Source of the DNA: an uncultured Clostridia bacterium
GTDB lineage: Bacteria > Bacillota > Clostridia > Christensenellales > Borkfalkiaceae
DNA length: 46,220 nt
NCBI GenBank assembly: GCA_944359365.1
Contig: CALVST010000013.1
Coordinates: forward strand, 1 to 46,220
Reading direction: 5' to 3'
A program made the translations under genes and the position numbers. The number at the start of each line of letters is the position of its first letter. Within the stretch, counting starts at the first letter, position 1. A model generated the notes under the pieces. The model saw nothing but the letters and a program-made list of their open reading frames with translations. It did not search any database and was not told where the DNA came from. Positions 8,113 through 15,516 of this stretch are shown piece by piece.

Positions 8113-8565
8113 TCAGTCTTGCCCTACTTCTTTGATCATTTGGCAGTAATCCAGCGGAACATAGCCTATCCGCCCGTACAGCGCACGGGCGCGCACGTTT
8201 TCCGGCTCCACTTCCAGGCGGATGCGCGCAAACCCGTTCTGCTTTGCATAATTTTCGATGTACGCAAAGTATTCCCGCCCCAAGCCGCGGCTGCGGTATT
8301 CTTCGAGGATAAACAGCTCTTCCAACCAAAGCACTTTGCCGCCCGCTTCGCGCGAGTAAGTTTTAGCCGTAAGCGCAAAGCCAACGCTTTTTCCGTCCGC
8401 TTCCACCATAAACCCTTCCGCATATTCGTTTGAACGCATCAGCTCGTCAAAAGCGCGCGCGTGATATTCCTTCGGTATGTCATGCGCGACTGCGGGGGAA
8501 GCGTAAAATTGTTCGGAAAAGCGGAGAAATGTTTCCCTGTCCTTTTTCTCTATTTTGCGTATCAT
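8113..8565 (-). CDS. GNAT-family N-acetyltransferase
   Basis: A 150-aa GCN5-related acetyltransferase that would transfer acetyl from acetyl-CoA to an amine. Motif A is clear in LEELFILEEYRSRGLGREYF, the R/QxxGxG/A pyrophosphate-binding loop being RSRGLG. Motif B follows in ARIRLEVEPENVRARALYGR with the YGRIGYVP end. The ATG at 8565 follows AAGGAG, and longer in-frame starts lie inside the promoter region. The short leader contains a terminator-like hairpin directly before the ribosome site, so expression may be attenuated. The substrate is unknown; the downstream MFS gene may handle the same compound. Confidence 0.88.
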   Translation of the reverse strand: MIRKIEKKDRETFLRFSEQFYASPAVAHDIPKEYHARAFDELMRSNEYAEGFMVEADGKSVGFALTAKTYSREAGGKVLWLEELFILEEYRSRGLGREYFAYIENYAKQNGFARIRLEVEPENVRARALYGRIGYVPLDYCQMIKEVGQD

Positions 8566-8577
8566 GGCTGTCTCCTT

Positions 8578-8599
8578 AAAAAAAGCGCGTCTGACGCGC
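8578..8599 (-). terminator. Terminator-like hairpin inside the GNAT leader (possible attenuator)
   Basis: On the minus strand GCGCGT, loop CAG and ACGCGC form a 6-bp stem followed by seven T. It lies between the promoter (8611-8639) and the AAGGAG ribosome site. The transcript leader would be only about 40 nt, so the hairpin occupies most of it. Confidence 0.55.
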
Positions 8600-8610
8600 G
8601 TCCGAGCGAT

Positions 8611-8639
8611 ATTATACAACAGGCATTCCTTTAAGTCAA
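8611..8639 (-). promoter_or_regulatory. Sigma-A promoter of the GNAT-MFS operon
   Basis: TTGACT (8634-8639) and TATAAT (8611-8616) on the minus strand have a 17-nt spacer. Confidence 0.75.
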
Positions 8640-8668
8640 CTTTCCTTACCTTTATTTTACTATAAAAT

Positions 8669-8701
8669 AGATCTGCCGCGATTTTTTGGGCGGGCAGATC
8701 T
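8669..8701 (-). terminator. 9-bp hairpin after the ferritin gene
   Basis: AGATCTGCC (8669-8677) and GGCAGATCT (8693-8701) are perfect inverted repeats with a 15-nt loop. On the minus strand they are followed by ATTTTA. It could end the ferritin transcript, or be an upstream regulatory element of the GNAT promoter 30 bp away. Confidence 0.4.
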
Positions 8702-8766
8702 AAATTTACAATTATTTGCCGATTCATTAACAATTTTTTAACATCATGCCGTTATGATATTTTCAA

Positions 8767-9276
8767 TTACAGCACGAGCGAAGGCGCGGCGTAAACGCGG
8801 CTTTTCAGCTCGCTGTCGAGCATATACAGCGAACGCGCGTCTGCCCCGAACAGCTCCATCTTGCGCACGAGGTCGGAAGCATTCTTTTCCTCTTCCCCCT
8901 GTTCCTTAACGAACCAGTCGAGGAACTGCATGGTGCGGAAATCTTTCGCCGCGTTCGCTGCGGCATAAATTTCGTTGATGGCGGCGGTAATAAATTTTTC
9001 GTGTTCATACGCGGCTTTCAGGGGCGTCATATTGTCGCTAAGCGCAGCATCGGGCTTGGCAACAGCCTCAAAGGTCACCTTTTCCCCGTTGTTCTGCAGA
9101 TATTTGACCATCAGCAGGGCGTGATCCATCTCCTCCTGTGCCTGTACATAGTACCAGTTATAAAAGCCGTCTAACCCTGCTTCCTGATAATAATTCGCAA
9201 ATTCAAAGTATAAATAAGAAGAATAAAACTCCTTATTGATCTGGCTGTTTAAAAGGGCGCTGACTTTTTTATCCAT
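8767..9276 (-). CDS. ftnA: Non-heme bacterial ferritin
   Basis: A 169-aa ferritin that oxidises Fe(II) at a di-iron centre and stores the ferric mineral in a 24-mer cage in the cytoplasm. The four-helix bundle is clear. Likely ferroxidase ligands are visible: E16 in NKEFYSSYLY, E49 and H52 in QEEMDHA, a Glu in helix C (HEKFITAAINEIY), and the Glu/Gln cluster KEQGEEEKNA in helix D. There is no heme-ligand Met as in bacterioferritin. The start follows AAAGGAG. It is transcribed alone, divergently from the TetR-type gene with about 155 bp between them. Both genes may share that control region. Confidence 0.93.
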   Translation of the reverse strand: MDKKVSALLNSQINKEFYSSYLYFEFANYYQEAGLDGFYNWYYVQAQEEMDHALLMVKYLQNNGEKVTFEAVAKPDAALSDNMTPLKAAYEHEKFITAAINEIYAAANAAKDFRTMQFLDWFVKEQGEEEKNASDLVRKMELFGADARSLYMLDSELKSRVYAAPSLVL

Positions 9277-9320
9277 AAAATTTCTCCTTTCGGCTGTAAA
9301 CCGAGTCTCCTTTTTTCTTT

Positions 9321-9349
9321 ATTATAGTCCATTTTCCGCCGAAATTCAA
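9321..9349 (-). promoter_or_regulatory. Candidate ferritin promoter
   Basis: TTGAAT (9344-9349) and TATAAT (9321-9326) on the minus strand are spaced by 17 nt, upstream of the ferritin start. No Fur-box-like 19-bp palindrome was recognised. Confidence 0.55.
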
Positions 9350-9374
9350 CCTGCCTGCGCGGGAAATAAAATAA

Positions 9375-9388
9375 TCGACAATTGTTGA
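9375..9388. promoter_or_regulatory. Near-palindrome over the TetR -35 box (possible operator)
   Basis: TCGACAATTGTTGA is a 14-bp palindrome with a single mismatched pair. It overlaps TTGACA at 9385-9390 and lies between the ferritin and TetR-type promoters. Confidence 0.4.
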
Positions 9389-9413
9389 CAAATTCAGCAA
9401 AGGGGCGTATAAT
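9385..9413 (+). promoter_or_regulatory. Consensus sigma-A promoter of the TetR-type gene
   Basis: TTGACA (9385-9390), a 17-nt spacer, and TATAAT (9408-9413) make a perfect promoter. It lies just before an AAGGAGAGG ribosome site. Confidence 0.8.
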
Positions 9414-9431
9414 GAGAATAAGGAGAGGATC

Positions 9432-10004
9432 ATGAAAAGAGAAGACAAGCGAAGCAAAAAAACAATAAAGGCCATACAAGACGCCCTTTTAAAGATCTTA
9501 ACGGATATGAACCTTTCGGACGTGCGCATCGTCGAACTGTGCCGCCTTGCGGACATCAATCGCACGACGTTTTATTTGCACTTCGAAAGCGCGAGCCAGG
9601 TGCTCGCGTCTATCCGCGAACAGATCGTAGAACGTATATTCGACAGTTATAATGGCAATTCTTTTTTATATACGCTGGAACATCCTTTAGAATTTTTAAA
9701 TATCTGCACGGATGTCATTTCTTCCTATGACGGATTCGAAAATTTTGTCCGCCATTCCGCGGAAGCGGCGTATTTTTTGGAAAAGCTGAAAAAGTCCTTT
9801 GCGGAAAGGGCTTTTGCAGAGTTCAAAAACGAGAACCCTGAACGGAATGACTGCGCCTTTTTCATCATAGATTTTATGACGGCAGGCATTCTGGATGTGT
9901 TCATCGTTTGGCTGCGTTCAAAACAGGATATTCCCCTCTCCGCTATCTTCGACAGATGCGCAAAACTTTTTGTTGCCTGCCATGAGGCGCTGATAGCCAT
10001 TTGA
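9432..10004 (+). CDS. TetR/AcrR-family transcriptional regulator
   Basis: A 190-aa TetR-type repressor. The N-terminal HTH spans about residues 10-55, with TIKAIQDALLKIL as helix 1. The recognition part is IVELCRLADINRTTFYLHF, matching the family T-x-Y-x-H/Y-F pattern. The C-terminal ligand domain resembles the DhaS-like TetR_C group, with an amphipathic segment ending in FIVWLRSKQDIPLSAIFD. It has a near-consensus promoter with a near-palindrome over the -35 box, which suggests autoregulation. Likely targets are the divergent ferritin or the glycosyltransferase 64 bp downstream. The ligand is unknown. Confidence 0.85.
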   Translation: MKREDKRSKKTIKAIQDALLKILTDMNLSDVRIVELCRLADINRTTFYLHFESASQVLASIREQIVERIFDSYNGNSFLYTLEHPLEFLNICTDVISSYDGFENFVRHSAEAAYFLEKLKKSFAERAFAEFKNENPERNDCAFFIIDFMTAGILDVFIVWLRSKQDIPLSAIFDRCAKLFVACHEALIAI

Positions 10005-10068
10005 TCGCACTTGCCGCTCTGCATAAATATACTTTTTCTGTTTTGAAAATATTTTTCGGAGCGATAAC

Positions 10069-11220
10069 ATGAAAATAGCGATCATTGCAGACGTTCTCGG
10101 AGAAGAAAACAACGGCACAGCCATAACCGTAAAAAGGCTCATCGACTGCCTGAAAGAGCGCGGGCACGACGTACAGGTCGTATCGCCAAGCCCCTGCACC
10201 GACGAGGGGTATCACCGCGTCGATACGATAGACTTCAAAGTATTCAACAAATATGTGAAGAAAAACGGCGTTGCGCTTGCCAAACCGAACGAAGAACTGT
10301 TGCGGCGAGTCATTTCCGATTGCGACGTGGTGCATATCCTTATGCCCTTTGCACTTGGCCGCGCCGCCATGCGCATTGCGGCGGAACTCGGGAAACCCCG
10401 AACGACGGCATTCCATGTACAGCCGGAAAACGTATCCAGCCATTTCGGGCTGCAAAGAAGCCGTTCCGTCAATAAATACATCTATAAAAATTTTTACGAT
10501 AAGTTTTACAAATATTCCGAATACATCCACTGTCCCACGCAGTTCATTGCCGATACTCTCGCAAAGAACGGCTACGACGCCGACCTTCGCGTCATTTCCA
10601 ACGGCGTCGATCCGGTATATAAAGCGCAAAAAGCGCAAAAGCCAAAAGAACTCGCAGGCAAATTCTGCATACTCACTACGGGCAGGCTTTCGCGCGAAAA
10701 GTGCCAGAAAGACCTGATAAAGGCGGTAAAACGCTCCAAATATGCGGACAAAATACAGATCCTCATCGCCGGCGACGGTCCCCTGAAAAGAAAACTTTTG
10801 CGCATGGGCAGCCGGCTGAAAAACCCGCCCGACATCTCGTTCCATACCAAAGAAGAGCTCGCCGAGCGCATCAACTACTGCGACCTGTATGTACACCCCT
10901 CCTACGCGGAGATCGAATCGATCGCCTGCGTCGAGGCGATCACCTGCGGGTTGGTACCCGTCATAGCGGACAGCAAAAAATCTGCGACAAAAGATTTTGC
11001 ACTGACGGACGCCGACCTTTACACATCGGGCGATCCTTCCGCCCTCGCAAAAAAAATCGATTATTTTATCGAAAATCCGCAGGTGCGGCAGGAGCTTTCC
11101 GAAAGATACGTCGCATACGGCGAGCGTTTCCGCCTCGACAAGTGCATCGACAAGATGGAAGAGATGTTTGAAGACGCCGTAGCGCACAGGCATCCCTCCG
11201 CGGAAGAAAAGCGAGCCTGA
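10069..11220 (+). CDS. GT4-family glycosyltransferase
   Basis: A 383-aa GT-B fold retaining glycosyltransferase (GT4, Glycos_transf_1). The N-terminal acceptor domain starts MKIAIIADVLGEENNGTAIT, with the Gly-rich loop, and includes FHVQPENVSSHFG. The C-terminal nucleotide-sugar domain has ILTTGRLSREKCQKDLI, LIAGDGPLKRKL and the E-x7-E motif within EIESIACVEA. The pattern is close to enzymes that glucosylate diacylglycerol or teichoic-acid anchors, but the acceptor cannot be fixed. The ribosome site is GGAG, 7 nt before the ATG. It follows the TetR-type gene by 64 bp and is probably read from the same promoter. Confidence 0.88.
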   Translation: MKIAIIADVLGEENNGTAITVKRLIDCLKERGHDVQVVSPSPCTDEGYHRVDTIDFKVFNKYVKKNGVALAKPNEELLRRVISDCDVVHILMPFALGRAAMRIAAELGKPRTTAFHVQPENVSSHFGLQRSRSVNKYIYKNFYDKFYKYSEYIHCPTQFIADTLAKNGYDADLRVISNGVDPVYKAQKAQKPKELAGKFCILTTGRLSREKCQKDLIKAVKRSKYADKIQILIAGDGPLKRKLLRMGSRLKNPPDISFHTKEELAERINYCDLYVHPSYAEIESIACVEAITCGLVPVIADSKKSATKDFALTDADLYTSGDPSALAKKIDYFIENPQVRQELSERYVAYGERFRLDKCIDKMEEMFEDAVAHRHPSAEEKRA

Positions 11221-11288
11221 CCGCGAACCCTGCGGTCGTATAAAACGACATGATCAGCAACAGACAGTATAAAATGTAATACCGTGCA

Positions 11289-11324
11289 AAAGGCGGCGCC
11301 CGCATGAAAGCGGGCGCCGCCTTT
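11289..11324. terminator. Bidirectional terminator, 15-bp stem
   Basis: AAAGGCGGCGCCCGC (11289-11303) and GCGGGCGCCGCCTTT (11310-11324) form a perfect stem around a 6-nt loop. T runs lie on both strands. It separates the convergent glycosyltransferase and DUF1893 genes. Confidence 0.9.
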
Positions 11325-11335
11325 GTATCTGAAAT

Positions 11336-11761
11336 TTATTTGCGGGCGTTCGCCCTGAGCATATCCGCTTTTCGCCTGAGCGCCGCGTATGCCTCGGCGG
11401 GATCGGAAATATCCTGCACCGTCATTTCCATCGGGCACATCCCGTCGCCCTGCCTGTTTACGATATACGGCGCATGCGCGGCGCAGGCAAAGGATATGCC
11501 GTTCGCCTCCAATGCACTTGCGCCTGTGTCGGAGAGGACTTCCGCCCAGACTTCTTTCACGCCGGCATAGGCAAACAGGAGCGCCGCCGCCTTGCCGACG
11601 ACAACGTCCGCAACAGACCAACCGGAAAGATTTTTCCCTTCCCCGATAAACGAGAGCATGGGCGAAATGCCGCGCAGGTCGCTGACGAGCACCTCTTCTC
11701 CCCTGCACAGCGCGATGGTATGCCCCGCGAGCGATGCCCTTGCCCTTTCGGCGTCAGTCAT
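11336..11761 (-). CDS. DUF1893 domain protein
   Basis: A 141-aa protein that matches the DUF1893 family as I recall it (a cytidine-deaminase-like fold of unproven function, seen in anaerobes). The conserved blocks are RGISPMLSFI, then GWSVADVVVGKAAALLFAY, and the C-terminal PYIVNRQGDGMCPMEMTV. It retains the Cys-Pro-Met near the end that may be part of a metal or active site. Its start overlaps the last 8 nt of the ECF S-component gene, so the two are translated together. This pairing hints at a role with the imported vitamin or metal, but that is inference. Confidence 0.7.
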   Translation of the reverse strand: MTDAERARASLAGHTIALCRGEEVLVSDLRGISPMLSFIGEGKNLSGWSVADVVVGKAAALLFAYAGVKEVWAEVLSDTGASALEANGISFACAAHAPYIVNRQGDGMCPMEMTVQDISDPAEAYAALRRKADMLRANARK

Positions 11762-12338
11762 TGTTTTTATCCCTGTTTATGAGCACGCGCAGCCCCATTG
11801 CGATGAACGGAACGAGGACAGTCTGCAAAACCAAGCCCAAAAGCCCCGTTTGGATCTGCGACCATATCATTGCGGGCGTGAAGGGCGCAACGTTTTGGAA
11901 GATCACGGCAAGCAGCAGGAAGAACGCCCTGCCCGAAACAGCCGCCAAAAGCACGGCGGGGAAAGCCATCCAACCGTTTTCGGCTATCTTTTTAGAAAAA
12001 AGCCCCGAAACGGCGGCAAACACCGCAAGTTCTGCCATCATGAAGGGCAAACGCGCCGCGGCGGGCATTGCGCTGCCCATTGCGGAAGTGATCGCAAAAC
12101 TTGCGAGCGGGGATACAAGCCCCACGCCAAGCCCCCACCATGTGCCGAGCAGGCATCCGCCCAACAGCACGGGCAGATACATGGGAAGCCAACGGACGCC
12201 GCCCGAAGCGCCTGCCGCAAGGTGCACGAGCTGCGGCAAAAGCATCGCGAGAGCCACCACGCCGACCGCGACGAGCGATTTGACCGTGATTCTTGTCCTT
12301 ACCGAAACGCCCTTGCGGGCGAGAATGCTTTCCAACAT
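11754..12338 (-). CDS. ECF transporter S-component
   Basis: A 194-aa integral membrane protein with about six TM helices. Its form is typical of substrate-binding S-components of energy-coupling-factor transporters. It has a basic start (LARKGVSVRTRITVKSLVAVG), the helix-1 to helix-2 loop with GGVRWLPMYLPVLLGGCLLG, and the third-helix GLGVGLVSPLASFAITSAMG. S-components bind a vitamin, precursor or metal and share the EcfA-EcfT module encoded elsewhere. No ATPase or EcfT gene lies nearby. Substrate is not readable. It is translationally linked to the DUF1893 gene by an 8-nt overlap. Confidence 0.75.
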   Translation of the reverse strand: MLESILARKGVSVRTRITVKSLVAVGVVALAMLLPQLVHLAAGASGGVRWLPMYLPVLLGGCLLGTWWGLGVGLVSPLASFAITSAMGSAMPAAARLPFMMAELAVFAAVSGLFSKKIAENGWMAFPAVLLAAVSGRAFFLLLAVIFQNVAPFTPAMIWSQIQTGLLGLVLQTVLVPFIAMGLRVLINRDKNND

Positions 12339-12381
12339 ATACGATTCTCCTGTTTTTATTTTTACGGCAGAGCTCTGCCTT

Positions 12382-13476
12382 TTATTTGCCGAAATATGCG
12401 GCTATCTCTTTCATGCGCGACATCTGATCGGCACGGAAAGGACAGCGTCTGTTGCAGTGCCCGCAGCCGATGCAGTCGGATGCGGACTTCGCCAAGTTTT
12501 TATAATGATCGGCGGCGAGCACATCGCCCGCGCGGGCAAGGTCATAATATTTGTTGACCGTGCCGATATCGATCCCCGCGGGGCAGGGTTTGCAGTGGTT
12601 GCAGTACACGCATTTCCCCGCCGCATCCTGCGGGGCGAACGTACCTATCACCGAATAATCCTTTTCCTCTTCGGAGGCGGAAAAATAGCCGAGCACCCGT
12701 TTCAGGTCTTTCTTATCCCTGACGCCCGGGAGCACCGTGAGTACGCCCGGCTTATCCAGCGCATACCGGATACACTGATATTCGGTGAGCGCCCTGCCGA
12801 ACGGAGAGGTCTTTTCGTTCAGCAGCTGACCGCCCGAAAACGCCTTCATGACGGATATGCCCACGCCCTCCTTTTCACAGCGACGGTACAGGCGCATCCG
12901 CTCTTCCGCGCTTCCGTTGGCAAAATCGCCGTGATGATAGTCATAGCCGGGGTTGATGCTGAACATGAGCATATCTATAAGCCCCGTGTCCAATATTTTC
13001 TCCGCGACGGCGGGAACGTGCGACGATAGCCCTATATGCCGCGCGGCGCCCGTCCTTTTCAGTTCGAGCAGAAATTCGAACGCGCCGTTTTTGCGGTAAC
13101 GAGCCCAGTCGCTCTCCTCGTCGATGCAGTGTATGAACGCGTAATCTATGTAATCCGTCTTTAAGTTTTTCAGCTGCCATTCCACGCTGTGCTTTACGGC
13201 GTCGCCGTCCGTCGTCCAGCCGTATTCGCCCGCGGAGTAATCCGCGCCGAAATGTACCTGATAAAACACCTGCCCGCGCACGCCCGCAAACGCGTCGCCA
13301 AAGGCGGGAAAGGTCTTTGCATTGCTCGTGGCAAGGTCGTAATAGTTGACGCCGCTTTCAAAAGCGAGCGCGAGCGTTTCGGCGATCTCTTTCCCGTCCG
13401 CCTCGCAGACCGCGGAGGTGCCGAACCCGATCGTGCCTATTTTGTCGCCCGTGCGGCGGTTCGTGCGGTATTCCAT
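12382..13476 (-). CDS. Aldo/keto reductase with C-terminal 2[4Fe-4S] ferredoxin domain
   Basis: A 364-aa two-domain oxidoreductase. Residues 1-280 form the aldo/keto reductase barrel (TIGFGTSAV, then NYYDLATSN with the conserved Asp at 47, and DYAFIHCIDE, ISVMKAFSGG, VLTVLPGVRD). The usual catalytic Tyr and Lys are not at their expected places (the latter region reads VFYQVHFG), as in other Fe-S members. The C-terminus carries two cluster motifs, CVYCNHCKPCP and CIGCGHCNRRCP. Such proteins probably pass electrons between ferredoxin and NADPH or an organic substrate in anaerobes. It has its own promoter and a GAGGAG site. Confidence 0.87.
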   Translation of the reverse strand: MEYRTNRRTGDKIGTIGFGTSAVCEADGKEIAETLALAFESGVNYYDLATSNAKTFPAFGDAFAGVRGQVFYQVHFGADYSAGEYGWTTDGDAVKHSVEWQLKNLKTDYIDYAFIHCIDEESDWARYRKNGAFEFLLELKRTGAARHIGLSSHVPAVAEKILDTGLIDMLMFSINPGYDYHHGDFANGSAEERMRLYRRCEKEGVGISVMKAFSGGQLLNEKTSPFGRALTEYQCIRYALDKPGVLTVLPGVRDKKDLKRVLGYFSASEEEKDYSVIGTFAPQDAAGKCVYCNHCKPCPAGIDIGTVNKYYDLARAGDVLAADHYKNLAKSASDCIGCGHCNRRCPFRADQMSRMKEIAAYFGK

Positions 13477-13496
13477 AACTCATACTCCTCGCCGTT

Positions 13497-13525
13497 ATTA
13501 TAGCACGCGCAAAGCTGCATGTCTA
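13497..13525 (-). promoter_or_regulatory. Promoter of the Fe-S aldo/keto reductase gene
   Basis: TAGACA (13520-13525) and TATAAT (13497-13502) are spaced by 17 nt on the minus strand. The 124-nt gap to the end of the AAA gene at 13601 shows no clear terminator, only a G/C-rich imperfect hairpin without a T run. Confidence 0.55.
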
Positions 13526-13600
13526 ATGCTTATTTTTTATCGCGCACCATGCGCGGCGGCTATAATTGTGCAACCGAGGCGAGGCGAGCCGCGCAGGATA

Positions 13601-14755
13601 TCAGCGAAAATCCTCGTACTCTTTCAAAAGCGCGGCGGAGATGCTCGGCGGTATCTTTTCGAACGCCCTTTCGAACATATCGCGCGTGAGCGGGATGGGC
13701 GCGGTGGATTTTGCCGCCTGCAATTTTTCGAGAGCGAGGCGGCAAGCCTCTTCGATGATGCCGCATATATCCGCAGCCGAATAGTATGCTTCCTTTACGG
13801 AAACGCGGCCGAGCGGCGTATCTTTCACCGTCTGCCGTTCGGTCATTTCGAGAACGTCTTCCGCCGTTACGCCGTCGAGCGCGATGCCGTCGAGCTTCGA
13901 GGTTATGATGGCGCGCTTCGCTTCGAGATCGGGCGGGGTAACGTGTATCAGGTGGGAAAAGCGCTTGTACCGAAGGTATGCGGGATCGATCACGTCGGGG
14001 CGGTTGGTCGCGGCGATCATGATGCGCTTGGAACCGTCTACCCCGAAACCGTTGATGCGCTGTAAAAGCTCGGTCGTTACCGCCGCCTTATAGTCTTTCG
14101 TATCCTGCGTGCGGCGGCTGAAAATGGATTCGCATTCGTCCACGAACAGGATCGCTCCTTCGGGGCAGGCGTCTATCTCCTGAAAGATCTGTTTGACCGC
14201 CTGTTCCGATTCCCCTACATACGATTTGAAGATGTCCGCAGGCGTAACGATAAAGAGCGGCAGGTTCATGGCGTTCGCGATCGCCTCGGCGAACATCGTC
14301 TTGCCCGTGCCGGGCGCGCCGTACATGAGCATGCCAAGCCCGCCTTCCAACTTGTAATATTTGAGTATATCGGGGTTTTGCGCCATGAACATAAAACTCA
14401 TGACGAGTTTTTTTACGTTTTCCAGCCCCTTTACGTCGTCGAACGTGGTGTCGGGCACGCGGCTGGTGATGACGGAACCGTAACTTGCCGCAACGGCCGT
14501 GAGCTGTTTGTACTGCTCTTCGTACTTTTTCCGCTTTTCGTCGTCGGTCACCCTCTGCGAAAGGGTGCGCGCGAGCTGCGCCGCGCGCGAATATTCTGCG
14601 CGCAGCTTTTGCCTTTCCTCGTCGCGGATATCGTTTTTGTCTTTCCTTCCGCCCAAAAGCGCGCGTATTTTTGCGATGCTTTCGGCGTAGTCCTTTTCCA
14701 AATTATCCACCGAATCGGGTTTTTCGCCCTTCGGCGCCCTGCCGATGCCTGCCAT
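13601..14755 (-). CDS. Vps4/katanin-type AAA ATPase (cluster gene 10)
   Basis: A 384-aa AAA+ ATPase. Residues 1-95 are a charged helical segment that looks like an MIT-type helical bundle (three helices, the last YSRAAQLARTLSQRV to YKQLTAVAASYG). The ATPase core follows: FDDVKGLENVKK, Walker A GAPGTGKT (146-153), pore loop SYVGESE (178-184) typical of the meiotic clade (Vps4, spastin, katanin), Walker B LFVDEC (203-208), sensor 1 AATN (248-251), and the arginine-finger region LRYKRF (261-266). Such ATPases pull polypeptides through a hexamer pore. It is the last gene of the cluster, 12 bp after the 242-aa helical protein, which may be its substrate. FtsH is excluded: there is no protease domain or TM helix. 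Confidence 0.88.
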   Translation of the reverse strand: MAGIGRAPKGEKPDSVDNLEKDYAESIAKIRALLGGRKDKNDIRDEERQKLRAEYSRAAQLARTLSQRVTDDEKRKKYEEQYKQLTAVAASYGSVITSRVPDTTFDDVKGLENVKKLVMSFMFMAQNPDILKYYKLEGGLGMLMYGAPGTGKTMFAEAIANAMNLPLFIVTPADIFKSYVGESEQAVKQIFQEIDACPEGAILFVDECESIFSRRTQDTKDYKAAVTTELLQRINGFGVDGSKRIMIAATNRPDVIDPAYLRYKRFSHLIHVTPPDLEAKRAIITSKLDGIALDGVTAEDVLEMTERQTVKDTPLGRVSVKEAYYSAADICGIIEEACRLALEKLQAAKSTAPIPLTRDMFERAFEKIPPSISAALLKEYEDFR

Positions 14756-14767
14756 ATGCCTTACCCC

Positions 14768-15496
14768 TTACAAAATGTCGCTGATATCGCCGACGCCGCC
14801 CTGCGATGCGCCGCTCTGCGGGGCGGGCGTTTCGGGCGCGGCCGCCGATGCGCCGCCCTCTTCGCCGCGCGCTTTGAGCATATCCGCGATGAGCGCCTGT
14901 GCCTTGCTCGGCCCTGCGGGCGCCGTGGGCGCCTTGCCCGACGCGATGCGCTTTTCTTCCTTCTTTTTCCGCTTTTCGTCCCGCTTGTTCATGGTGATGC
15001 GCATCCTTTCGCAAGAGGAGCGGAGCGCCTCCATGATGTCCTGCGCCATCTGCTGCTGCCCGAGGATGTTGTCGATGGCAACGGTCATGCGGTTGCGGTT
15101 GTTGCGTATGACCTTGCGGATGCGGCGCTTTCTCTTCCAGCGCGAAAAGAATCCGTAATTTTCTTTGAGGGAGTCTTCCTGCAACATGGTGTCGAAATTG
15201 ATGGCGGAATCGATAAAACTGATCGCCTCGAACATACAGCTCATCGCCACGTTTATAGAGGTGAGCATTTTTATGACGTCCTTCATTTCAAGCGCCACGT
15301 CCAAAAAAGACAGCATCATCTGCGAGCGGAAATCTTCCTGCCCGTATTCGAGGATGAAGTCCACCGTCTTGTTGGCAAGATCTACGATCTTTTGGTCGAG
15401 GTCGCGGCTGCGCTGCTCGCGAGCGCGTTCCTGCCTCTTCTTTTCGGCGATCTGTTCATAGTCGCCGAAGGTATCGTGTTCTTTCTGTTCAGGCAT
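14768..15496 (-). CDS. Helical charged protein of unknown function (cluster gene 9)
   Basis: A 242-aa soluble protein with no recognised family. A charged N-terminal helix (YEQIAEKKRQERAREQRSR) is followed by helices rich in Met and Leu (SQMMLSFLDVALEMKDVIKM), a strongly basic stretch WKRKRRIRKVIRNNRNRM and another charged helix. An Ala/Pro/Gly-rich flexible tail then contains a short amphipathic helix (AQALIADMLKAR) and ends DISDIL. Size, helical content, basic core and flexible tail with a short helix resemble ESCRT-III proteins that are remodelled by Vps4. Placement next to the Vps4-like ATPase supports this, but sequence similarity is not demonstrated. The ribosome site is AAGGAG. Confidence 0.7.
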   Translation of the reverse strand: MPEQKEHDTFGDYEQIAEKKRQERAREQRSRDLDQKIVDLANKTVDFILEYGQEDFRSQMMLSFLDVALEMKDVIKMLTSINVAMSCMFEAISFIDSAINFDTMLQEDSLKENYGFFSRWKRKRRIRKVIRNNRNRMTVAIDNILGQQQMAQDIMEALRSSCERMRITMNKRDEKRKKKEEKRIASGKAPTAPAGPSKAQALIADMLKARGEEGGASAAAPETPAPQSGASQGGVGDISDIL

Positions 15497-15516
15497 TTTC
15501 GTTCTCCTTGCTTTGT

